The translations under genes and the position numbers were made by a program. Shown in pieces: positions 27,403 through 36,133 of a stretch of DNA of 64,000 bases. Positions within the stretch are counted from its first letter, which is position 1. Each line of letters opens with the position of its first letter. Below the pieces are notes generated by a model that ran no database searches, was not told where the DNA came from, and saw only the letters and a list, made by a program, of their open reading frames with translations. This DNA comes from Curvibacter microcysteis (lineage in GTDB: Bacteria; Pseudomonadota; Gammaproteobacteria; Burkholderiales; Burkholderiaceae_C), in assembly GCF_028649455.1 (NCBI RefSeq), contig NZ_JAQSIO010000001.1, positions 496,001-560,000 on the forward strand, written 5' to 3'.

Positions 27403-28104
27403 TCAGGCGCCTTCTTGCAATTCGAGGCGGTAGCCAAAGCCCCGGATGGAGCGCAGCGCCAGGCCATGCGGCTCGAGCTTGCTGCGCAGGCGGGAGATGT
27501 AGACCTCGACCGCATTGGGCGTGATTTCCTTGTCCCAACCCGTCAGGGCGGCGAGCAGCTTGTCCTTGCTGGCGGGCTTGGGGGCGTTGATCAGCAGGTA
27601 CTCCATCACCGTCCACTCGCGCGGGCCCAGGTCGATCACGGTCTGGCGACCGTCGACCGGGTGGCGCACCGTGGCGCGGCGGCTGGCGGTGTCCATCTCC
27701 AGCGGGCCGAAGCTGAGCACGGCGGACGTCGCGGCCTGGGAGCGGCGCAGCAAGGCGCGCAGGCGGGCCAGCAGTTCAGGCAACTCGAAGGGCTTGACCA
27801 TGTAGTCGTCGGCCCCGAGGTCCAGGCCCTGGACGCGGTCCTGCAAGGCGTCGCGCGCGGTCAGGATCAACACCGGCATGGTGCGGCTGGCCACGTCGGA
27901 CAGGCGCAGGCGCCGGGTCAGGTCCAACCCGCTCATGCCGGGCAGGCCGATGTCGATGATGGCGGCGTCAAAGGTCTCGCCGCGCAGCACCTCTTCGGCG
28001 CGCTCGCCGCTGCCGACCCAGTCCACGGCATAGCCGGCATCGCTGAGGCCCAGCTTGATGCCGCTGGCCACCATCACATCGTCTTCTACGAGCAGCAGTC
28101 TCAT
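27403..28104 (-). CDS. OmpR-family response regulator
   Basis: 233 residues from ATG 28104. Receiver domain begins MRLLLVEDDVMVA, with phospho-Asp in AAIIDIGLPGMSG near residue 51 and conserved Lys in YMVKPFEL; a C-terminal winged helix ends RSIRGFGYRL. Similar to QseB/TctD. Partner of the kinase immediately downstream. Separated from argB by 85 bases that include a strong inverted repeat. Confidence 0.92.
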   Translation of the reverse strand: MRLLLVEDDVMVASGIKLGLSDAGYAVDWVGSGERAEEVLRGETFDAAIIDIGLPGMSGLDLTRRLRLSDVASRTMPVLILTARDALQDRVQGLDLGADDYMVKPFELPELLARLRALLRRSQAATSAVLSFGPLEMDTASRRATVRHPVDGRQTVIDLGPREWTVMEYLLINAPKPASKDKLLAALTGWDKEITPNAVEVYISRLRSKLEPHGLALRSIRGFGYRLELQEGA

Positions 28105-28131
28105 GCGGTGCAGGGGGGTTAAAACCAGACC

Positions 28132-28178
28132 CTCAGGCCCGCCCGGCCAGCGCCAGGGGCGCGGCAAGCGGGCCTGAG
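28132..28178 (-). terminator. Inverted repeat between argB and the response regulator
   Basis: Perfect 11-bp arms CTCAGGCCCGC and GCGGGCCTGAG with a 25-base GC-rich loop, starting about ten bases after the argB stop codon. On the minus strand a short T-run (TTTT) follows several bases later. Probably a terminator or attenuator that separates argB from the two-component genes. Confidence 0.45.
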
Positions 28179-28189
28179 ATGGGGTGCGC

Positions 28190-29125
<936 letters not shown>

Positions 29126-29245
29126 TTACCAGGAGGGGCTGAAACACAGCCGGGGGAGGCGAAACAGGCCGAATTGTGCCGCAAGCGACAGGGCCCTTGC
29201 GGCCTGGCGTTCCGTGTCGGCCAGAAAAGGCCGATCACGCCGCGC

Positions 29246-30355
29246 TCAACGACGCAGCCAACCGGGCACCTTGAAGCGCACGATGGCCAGGTAGGCCAGC
29301 ACATAGGTCACCACGAACAGGCCACAAAACAGCAGCAGCACGACGGAGTTCTGCCAGAACAGCACGGCCGGCAGCACGGTCAGCGCGGTGAAACCCCAGA
29401 GGTAGGGCGAGGTGCGGTTGTTGCGGATCAGCAACTGCCGCGCGTGGTCGTCATGGAACACCTTGCGCACCAGGCGGCGGAAGATCAGCTGGTGAAAGTG
29501 CAGCGCATCCGCCACACCCGGCGACACGCCACGCGCCGCTTTGCGGTAGATGGAGAACAGGGTCTCCCACACCGGGTAAATCAGCAGCAGCAGCGGGAAC
29601 CAGGGCGAGACCGCCGGGTTGCGCTGCACCAGCATGATGGCGCCGACCGCGATCACGCCGCCCCACAGGTAAGCGCCGCCGTCGCCGGCAAAAATCAGGC
29701 CGCGCGGGTAGTTCCAGATCAGGAAGCCCGCGGTCGCGCCGGCCAGCGCCATCATCAGCGCGGCCAGGGTGCGGTCGCCCACCTGCAAAGCCACGTGGGC
29801 CAGGGCCAGGGAGATCAACAACGCCACGGTCCCGGCCAGGCCGTTGTAGCCATCGATGATGTTGAAGGCGTGGGGCAGGCCGGCAATGGCCATCACCGCC
29901 AGCACCACGGCCAGCCAGGGCCATTGCTTCAGGCTGCGGTCGATCCAGTCGATGTCCAGGCGGGGCACGGCCAGGCCGAGCAACCAGCAGGCCAACACCG
30001 CCGTGCCAAAGGTGGCCAGCAGGCGCAGGCTGACCGGCAAGCGCTGGGTCATGTCTTCCATCAGGCCCGTCAGCAGGGCCGGCATCATGACCAGCAGCCA
30101 CAGCAGCACGTTGATGGGGTTGAGCCGCAGGTTCAGGTTAACCAACACCCCATCGACCAAAGCGCCCACCAGCCAGGCCCCCGACAGGCCCGCGCCCAAG
30201 GCCAGGCCGCCCAGGCGCGGCACATGGCCGACGTGGAAGCGCTGGGGCTTGTCGTCGCCATAGCGAAACATGGCCGCGGCACGGCCTTGCGCGCGCACGA
30301 TCGCCACCCCCGTCAGGAGGGCGATCAAAAAGGCGATGGTGGTGAGGACAACCAT
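29246..30355 (-). CDS. WecA/MraY-type phospho-sugar transferase (glycosyltransferase family 4 membrane protein)
   Basis: 369 residues from ATG 30355, about ten membrane helices. Family motifs: HVPRLGGLALGAG, NIIDGYNGLAG and FAGDGGAYLWG, and a cytoplasmic HFHQLIFRR near the histidine motif site. Such enzymes attach a sugar phosphate to undecaprenyl phosphate to start O-antigen or capsule repeat units. The usual DD pair is ED here (GLMEDMTQRL). The context of surface-polysaccharide genes supports the role; the sugar is unknown. Confidence 0.85.
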   Translation of the reverse strand: MVVLTTIAFLIALLTGVAIVRAQGRAAAMFRYGDDKPQRFHVGHVPRLGGLALGAGLSGAWLVGALVDGVLVNLNLRLNPINVLLWLLVMMPALLTGLMEDMTQRLPVSLRLLATFGTAVLACWLLGLAVPRLDIDWIDRSLKQWPWLAVVLAVMAIAGLPHAFNIIDGYNGLAGTVALLISLALAHVALQVGDRTLAALMMALAGATAGFLIWNYPRGLIFAGDGGAYLWGGVIAVGAIMLVQRNPAVSPWFPLLLLIYPVWETLFSIYRKAARGVSPGVADALHFHQLIFRRLVRKVFHDDHARQLLIRNNRTSPYLWGFTALTVLPAVLFWQNSVVLLLFCGLFVVTYVLAYLAIVRFKVPGWLRR

Positions 30356-30416
30356 CAGGCGGTCAGGCGGTTCAAGCAAGCTCCCGGGCTGGCGACGCGG
30401 TGCACGGAACGATCAA

Positions 30417-31139
30417 TCAGTTCGACTCGGCGCGCAGGGCTTCTTGGGTCTGAATGGCTTGCTGCAGGCGCAGCAGTTGTTCTTCAGAAAAAATCTGTGC
30501 GTAGGCCACGGGCAGACCGCCTTCGTTGCGCAAGCGCAGCAGTTTCTCGGGCGACAAGGCCGCCAAGGCCGCTTCGTTGATGTGGAAGAGACCCGCCACC
30601 TTTTGGTCTTGCCCGTTGTGGCTGGCCACCAGCTCCCAGGGGCTCAACACGCCCGCCGCAAACAGGGCGGTGGCAGCGCGGGTGATTTGCACACGGCCGT
30701 TTTCCAGCTCGATCAGGAAGTTCATGACGCGCTGCAGTTCGGCACTGGGCAGGCCGTTTTGCTCGAAGAAGGGCTGGCCTTCCGAGGCCGGCACCAAGTG
30801 CTCGCCCGTGTCGAGGGTGGCCAACACCAGGCCTTTTTGCTGCGCGTCGCGCACCAGGCGGAAGGGGTGGGCCCGCAGGGCGGCCGGCACATAGGCGCCC
30901 AGCCATTGGCCTTGGGGGCCGACCAGCAGGTTGGTGTTCTCCAGCAGCGACAGGATGGCCACCAGTTGCCACTCACCAGCCAACTTCACAAAGGCCAGCG
31001 GCAGGTGGGCAGCCGCCTTGCGCAGTTCAGCCGCCGACAGGGGCACAAACGAGGTGGTCACAGCGTATTGGTAGTGACCTGGGTGCTTCCAGAATTGGCC
31101 AGCGAAGGCTTCGGGAGAGACGGCGGTAAGAGCCTGCAT
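30417..31139 (-). CDS. SapC family protein
   Basis: 240 residues from ATG 31139, soluble, with no signal peptide. Matches the SapC family layout: HYQYAVTTSFVPLSAAE at the N-terminus, FVKLAGEWQLVAILSL, GQWLGAYVPAALRAHPF and EGQPFFEQNGLPSAELQRVMNFL. The family is named after a Campylobacter fetus surface-layer locus protein; its biochemistry is unknown. It lies upstream of the WecA-like gene and in the same region as a secreted surface protein. Confidence 0.82.
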   Translation of the reverse strand: MQALTAVSPEAFAGQFWKHPGHYQYAVTTSFVPLSAAELRKAAAHLPLAFVKLAGEWQLVAILSLLENTNLLVGPQGQWLGAYVPAALRAHPFRLVRDAQQKGLVLATLDTGEHLVPASEGQPFFEQNGLPSAELQRVMNFLIELENGRVQITRAATALFAAGVLSPWELVASHNGQDQKVAGLFHINEAALAALSPEKLLRLRNEGGLPVAYAQIFSEEQLLRLQQAIQTQEALRAESN

Positions 31140-31312
31140 GGATAAACCTTTTGGATTCACTCGGGAAAATCGCCAGGGTAGGCCCGATGCAAGTGGCCAG
31201 TCCCTGAATTCTTTTAACCTCGGATTCTAGTTCGAGCGCGCGGGGCCGCTGCGGGCCCGGGCGCTGGCGCTCTAGCGCTTGAGGGGGTTTGGACAGCCCT
31301 CATAATCCGCGC

Positions 31313-34300
31313 ATGTCATCTCGGAACGCTCCTCTGCACGTCTACACGCGCGAAATTCGCCAAGAAGCCCGGACCTCCTTGCGGGTGCTGTCTGACCTGG
31401 TCCAGCCTGGCGCCCGGGTCTTGGACCTGGGGTGTGGCAGTGGGGCGCTGGGCCACCATTTGACGGCCCAAAGGCAATGCACCGTGGACGGGGTGACCAT
31501 CAACGAGGCCGAAGCCGAACTGGCCCGCCCCGGCTACCGCCGTGTCGACGTGACCGACCTAGACCAGGATGACCTGGCGCTGCGCTTCGCGGGTGAGACC
31601 TACGACTTCATCATCTGCGCCGATGTGCTGGAGCATTTGCGCGGCCCCGACAAGGTCTTGCGCGCCTGCCGCAGCCTGCTGGCCCCGGGGGGGCAGGTGC
31701 TGATCTCCATCCCCAATGCAGGCTACGCGGGCCTGATCGCCGAGCTGATGCAAGGCGAGTTCCTGTACCGCGACGAAGGCTTGCTGGACCGCACCCACGT
31801 GCGCTTTTTCACTCGCCAGTCGCTGGCCCGCTTCCTCAGCGAAGAGGGCTGGGGCCTGCGGGCGCTGGACACCATCGAGCGCGAGCTGCACGAATCCGAA
31901 TTCCGCACCTGGTTTGACACCCTGGCACCCGCCGTGACCGAGCAACTGCTGAGCCAGCCTGACGCGCTGACCTACCAGTTCATCGCCTCGGTCGAACCGG
32001 ATCGCGAGCACGTCAGCGAGCTGCTGCACACCGCCCCACCCCAAGCCCACCCGCGCTTCAGCGCCAACCTGTACCTGGGCGACGCGCGCGGGCTGAGCGA
32101 AGACCGCAAGCTCGTCTTGGCCGGCGCCGTGGGACAAGCCGACCAGACCCTGGTGTTCGCGCTGCCCAGCGAGCGCGAGCTCAACGAACTGCGCTTTGAC
32201 CCGGCCGACCGGCCTGGCTTTTTGCACCTGCACAGCCTGAGCCTGAAGGCCGCTGACGGCCGCCTGCTGTGGCACTGGAGCAGCGAACTCGACGGCCTGG
32301 CTCAGCTGGGCCAATGGCCGCACCATGACCTGCTGCTGCACCGCACCGGGCTGGGCAATGGCAGCCCGCTGTGCCTGCTGGTGGGCAACGATCCCTGGGT
32401 CAGCCCCCCTGTGCAGGCGCTGCTGCCGCAAGCCGTGGGCGGCACTTTTGAAGCCCGCTTGGGGTGGCCCCTGTCGGCCGACTTCATGGCCCTGGCTGAA
32501 CAATTCCGCGCCCAATCGCTGCAATACCAGGCCGCTCAAAACGCCTGGGACCGCCAATGGACGCAGGCCCAGCAGCAGCACGACGCCTTGGCGCAAAGCC
32601 ATCAGACCCTGAGCGCCAACCTCCAGCAGCTGCACGCGGCCCACCAGGCGCTCAACGCCGAACGCCTGCCCCTGCAAGCCGCCTTGCGTCGCACCGAAGA
32701 GGAGCGCGATGCGCTGCAGGCGCAATGTGCCGCCCTGCAGGCAGAACACCAGCAACTGCAGGCCCAAGTCCAGCAACTCAGCCTGGAGAGCGCGCAGCAT
32801 CGCCGCCATGTGCAGGCGCTGGAGAACACCACGGTGTTCCGGCTCACCCGCCCCCTGGTGGAACTCAAGATCAGCCTGCTCGGTCAACGTCCCCATGGGG
32901 TGCCTGAAGCGCCAGCAGCCCTGGCTGCGCCGGCCACGCCGCCCCAGCGTGAGCCGGCACCCGAGCTGCGGCCGGACGCGCCACCAGCGCCCCCCATCGA
33001 CGTCATCGTGCCCGTGTACCGGGGCCTGAGCGACACCCAGCGCTGCATCCGCTCGGCCCTGGCCAGCGTGCAGCGCCGCGACTGGGCGCTGATCGTCATC
33101 AACGACTGCAGCCCGGAGCCCGAAGTCACCGCTTGGCTGCGGGAGGTGGCGGCCAGCGAGCCCCGCATCACCCTGCTGGAAAACACCGAAAACCTCGGCT
33201 TTGTGGCCACGGTCAACCGGGGCATGTCGCTGCACCCGGAGCGCGATGTGGTGCTGCTCAACAGCGACACCGAGGTGGCCAATGACTGGCTGGACCGCCT
33301 GGCCCACGCCGCCCACCACAACGGCCGCGTGGCCACGGTGACACCGTTCTCCAACAACGCCACCATTTGCAGCACGCCACGCTTTTGCGAGGCCAACCCG
33401 CTGCCCGTGGGCTACGACACCGCCCGCCTGGACGCGCTGTTTGCCCGCACCAACCCGGGCCAGGTGGTGGATGTGCCCACCGGCGTGGGCTTTTGCATGT
33501 ACATCCGGCGCGACTGCCTGCAGGCCGTGGGCCTGTTCGATGTGGCCAACTTCGGCAAAGGCTACGGCGAGGAAAACGACTTCTGCTGCCGCGCGCAACA
33601 GGCTGGCTGGCGCAACCTGCACGCGCTCGACACCTTTGTGCTGCACGCGGGTGGCGTGAGCTTTGGCGCCTCCAAGAGCGCCCGCGAACTGGCTGCGATG
33701 GAGACCCTGCGCCGCCTGCACCCCAGTTACGACGCCGAGGTGCAGGCCTTCATCGGGCGCGACCCGGCCCGCGCTGCGCGCCAGGCTGTGGACGTGGCCC
33801 GCCTCGTGGAAGCCGGGCTGCCCGGCGTGCTGATGGTGACCCACCGCTACGAAGGCGGCACCATGCGCCATGTGCGTGAACTGGCGGCCTCGCTGCAAGG
33901 CCAGGCCTTCTGCCTGATGTTGCGCCCCGAAGATGGGGCGCAGGTTCGGCTGCAGCTCATGGGGCCCCAAGAAGGTCTGGAGCTGGGTTTTGACCTCGCG
34001 ACCGAGTACCCCGCCCTGCTGCAGGCGCTGCGCCACCTGGGCGTGCGCCATGTGCACTACCAACACCTGCTGGGCCACGCCGGCCCGGTCATGGGACTGG
34101 CTGAAGACCTGGGCGTGACGTCCGACTTCACCGCCCATGACTTCTACACCGTCTGCCCCCAGGTCACGCTGACCGACAAGCGCTCGCAATACTGCGGCGA
34201 ACAAGGCCTGGCCCAGTGCCAACAATGTGTCGCCGAGCGGCCTGGCCCAGGGGGCGGCCGCATCGAAGATTGGCGCTACTACCACGCGCAGCTGCTGCAG

Positions 34301-35047
34301 CGCACCCGCCACGTGCTGGCCCCCAGCCTTGACGCCGCCGAGCGCATGGCCCGCTACGTGCCGGGCTGTGATCTGCGCTGGGCGCCGCACCTGGACTTGC
34401 CCGCTCAGTTGCCCGAGGCCACCCTGCCCCGCCTGTTGAGCGCAGAGGCGCCGCTGAAGGTGGTGGTCATCGGCGCCTTGAGTGCCATCAAAGGGGCGGA
34501 CCTGCTGGAAGAACTGGCGCTGGAGGCCGAACGCCGAAACGTGCTGATCGACATCCACTTGGTCGGCTATGGCTACCGTACCCTGAAGACCCGGCCGCAA
34601 AGCCGACTCACCGTGCACGGCGCCTACCGGGATGAAGATTTGCCCGCCATGCTGACCTGGCTGCAGCCCGATGTGGTGTGGTTCCCGGCCCTGTGGCCAG
34701 AGACCTACAGCTACACACTGAGCACTTGTCTGCAGGCGGGTCTGCCCGTGGTGGCCCCCGATCTGGGCGCCTTCCCGGAGCGCCTACAAGGGCGCGCCTG
34801 GTCATGGCTGCGGCCCTGGAACAGCCCGGTCAACGAGTGCCTTGTGTGGTGGCGCGAGGTGCGCGAAGCGCACTTTGTCACCGGCACTGCCCCCACCCCG
34901 CCAGCGAAGCGCGACCCTGGCCTGATGGGCAGCGTCGTGCGGGACTGGCACTACGGCAGCGAGTATTTGAAGGACCTGCCGACCGTGGCAGCGCCCCAAG
35001 TGCTGCCGCAGGATTTTTTGGAGCGCTACCGCAGCAGTCGTTTTTGA
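31313..35047 (+). CDS. Multidomain methyltransferase / GT2 / GT4 polysaccharide enzyme
   Basis: 1244 residues from ATG 31313. N-terminal class I SAM methyltransferase (VLDLGCGSG at 36-44, DFIICADVLEHL near 104); a linker domain of unknown type (about 230-400); a Gln/Ala-rich coiled coil (about 403-510); a GT2 domain (DVIVPVYRG near 562, VVLLNSDTEV near 648, EENDFCCRAQQAG near 760); and a C-terminal GT4-like domain (LMVTHRYEGGTMRH near 840, KVVVIGALSAIKGADLL near 1050, ALWPETYSYTLSTCLQAGLPVVAPDLG near 1125, here abbreviated). Probably builds or terminates O-polysaccharide. It converges on the acyltransferase gene. Confidence 0.85.
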   Translation: MSSRNAPLHVYTREIRQEARTSLRVLSDLVQPGARVLDLGCGSGALGHHLTAQRQCTVDGVTINEAEAELARPGYRRVDVTDLDQDDLALRFAGETYDFIICADVLEHLRGPDKVLRACRSLLAPGGQVLISIPNAGYAGLIAELMQGEFLYRDEGLLDRTHVRFFTRQSLARFLSEEGWGLRALDTIERELHESEFRTWFDTLAPAVTEQLLSQPDALTYQFIASVEPDREHVSELLHTAPPQAHPRFSANLYLGDARGLSEDRKLVLAGAVGQADQTLVFALPSERELNELRFDPADRPGFLHLHSLSLKAADGRLLWHWSSELDGLAQLGQWPHHDLLLHRTGLGNGSPLCLLVGNDPWVSPPVQALLPQAVGGTFEARLGWPLSADFMALAEQFRAQSLQYQAAQNAWDRQWTQAQQQHDALAQSHQTLSANLQQLHAAHQALNAERLPLQAALRRTEEERDALQAQCAALQAEHQQLQAQVQQLSLESAQHRRHVQALENTTVFRLTRPLVELKISLLGQRPHGVPEAPAALAAPATPPQREPAPELRPDAPPAPPIDVIVPVYRGLSDTQRCIRSALASVQRRDWALIVINDCSPEPEVTAWLREVAASEPRITLLENTENLGFVATVNRGMSLHPERDVVLLNSDTEVANDWLDRLAHAAHHNGRVATVTPFSNNATICSTPRFCEANPLPVGYDTARLDALFARTNPGQVVDVPTGVGFCMYIRRDCLQAVGLFDVANFGKGYGEENDFCCRAQQAGWRNLHALDTFVLHAGGVSFGASKSARELAAMETLRRLHPSYDAEVQAFIGRDPARAARQAVDVARLVEAGLPGVLMVTHRYEGGTMRHVRELAASLQGQAFCLMLRPEDGAQVRLQLMGPQEGLELGFDLATEYPALLQALRHLGVRHVHYQHLLGHAGPVMGLAEDLGVTSDFTAHDFYTVCPQVTLTDKRSQYCGEQGLAQCQQCVAERPGPGGGRIEDWRYYHAQLLQRTRHVLAPSLDAAERMARYVPGCDLRWAPHLDLPAQLPEATLPRLLSAEAPLKVVVIGALSAIKGADLLEELALEAERRNVLIDIHLVGYGYRTLKTRPQSRLTVHGAYRDEDLPAMLTWLQPDVVWFPALWPETYSYTLSTCLQAGLPVVAPDLGAFPERLQGRAWSWLRPWNSPVNECLVWWREVREAHFVTGTAPTPPAKRDPGLMGSVVRDWHYGSEYLKDLPTVAAPQVLPQDFLERYRSSRF

Positions 35048-35050
35048 GAG

Positions 35051-35070
35051 ACGGGGGCGTTCGGCCCCGT
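35051..35070. terminator. Hairpin after the glycosyltransferase fusion
   Basis: ACGGGGGC and GGCCCCGT arms (one mismatch) with a GTTC loop, four bases after the stop codon, between convergent genes. No T-run follows, so function as a terminator is uncertain. Confidence 0.35.
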
Positions 35071-35149
35071 GCAACAGGCGGCCCCCAGGTCACAGCCTGG
35101 GAGAAGTCTGATCAAGCGCCCGCTTGTGGGCGGGCCGGTGAGCTGAGCT

Positions 35150-36133
35150 TCAGGCGTTGGCGGCGGCTTCGGCTTCGACCGGGGCGATGGCCGTCGCGGC
35201 CTGCGCTTCGACCGCGGCAGCGGCGGCCAGCTCCGACGCTTCGATGAAGAAGCGCGGTGCCTCGCTCCAGAAGTGCCAAGCGGGCGGGCATTGGCGGATC
35301 AAGCCATCGAGCTCGGCAAACACAGCCTGTGCCAGGGTGCTCACGTCATCGCCGACACCCCAGACCCGCATGCGCAAATGGCGCCGGCCGGTGTCCAGGT
35401 TCAAACCGGTGATGTAGAGCACGACTGGAATCTTCTGGTCCACGGCCAGGCGCAGCAAGCCGCGCGGCACACGGGCCGGCATGCCCGCCAGGGAAACCAC
35501 TTCGCTGGAAACGACCTGATCTGCGGGCACATCGATGGCGGCCAACACCTGCTCGTTGGAGCGCAAGGCCTTGATGGCGGGGCGCAGGCTGACCGACACG
35601 TCCATGGCGGGTTGCCCCAGCGCATCGGTCACGGCCTGGGTGCGGGCGCGCGCATACCAATGCAGCACGCTGCGGCCCTTGAAATGGTCGCCATTGAGGG
35701 CGGCCACCAGCGCGTGTGGCTTCAAGCCCTGAGCGCGCGCGTGGCGCAGGCCCCACATGCCAGCCCCCCAATGGAAGGTGCACAGCAAGGCAGCTTGGTC
35801 TGGCGGGCACCAGTGGCCTTCGACCTCCAGATGGCGGCGCATCCAGGCGTCCGACCGGGTGCGGCCGAGGTAGAAATCCGCGTGATCCACCAAGGTGACC
35901 AGGCGCCGCGACCAGATCCAGCGCGCCGCCGCACCGGGCTCCTGGCCGACCCAGCCGCGCTGCGTGGCCTGTTCCAGTGCCCGCTCACAGGGCTCGCGGT
36001 ACAGCGAGGGGATGTGGGCCAGCCACTTGAAGACACGGAAGCAGATGGACCAGGGCAAGACAGCGGCCAGACCCGGCAGGAGCACCAGCTCCAGCAGGTC
36101 TCGGAACTCCAGTCGCAAGCGTTGACGGTTCAT
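35150..36133 (-). CDS. LpxL/HtrB-like acyltransferase family protein with altered catalytic motif
   Basis: 327 residues. Overall layout follows lipid A late acyltransferases: an N-terminal membrane segment, ALLCTFHWGAGMWGL where family members have H-x4-D/E, then NGDHFKGRSVL, LRPAIKALRSNEQVLAAIDVPAD and FWSEAPRFF near the end. The His is kept but the acidic residue five positions later is Met. An Ala/Glu-rich tail of about 30 residues closes the protein. It overlaps the O-antigen ligase-type gene by four bases (ATGA), so it acts in that pathway, perhaps on a different acceptor or without catalysis. Confidence 0.78.
   Translation of the reverse strand: MNRQRLRLEFRDLLELVLLPGLAAVLPWSICFRVFKWLAHIPSLYREPCERALEQATQRGWVGQEPGAAARWIWSRRLVTLVDHADFYLGRTRSDAWMRRHLEVEGHWCPPDQAALLCTFHWGAGMWGLRHARAQGLKPHALVAALNGDHFKGRSVLHWYARARTQAVTDALGQPAMDVSVSLRPAIKALRSNEQVLAAIDVPADQVVSSEVVSLAGMPARVPRGLLRLAVDQKIPVVLYITGLNLDTGRRHLRMRVWGVGDDVSTLAQAVFAELDGLIRQCPPAWHFWSEAPRFFIEASELAAAAAVEAQAATAIAPVEAEAAANA

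Noticed and set aside
29217..29234. TCGGCC-AGAAAA-GGCCGA hairpin downstream of the WecA-like gene
   Set aside because: Only a six-base stem and no T-run in either direction; too weak to call a terminator.
31559..34618. A 1019-codon minus-strand open frame opposite the glycosyltransferase fusion
   Set aside because: Same GC-driven shadow; no family motif, while the plus-strand frame has clear methyltransferase and glycosyltransferase motifs.
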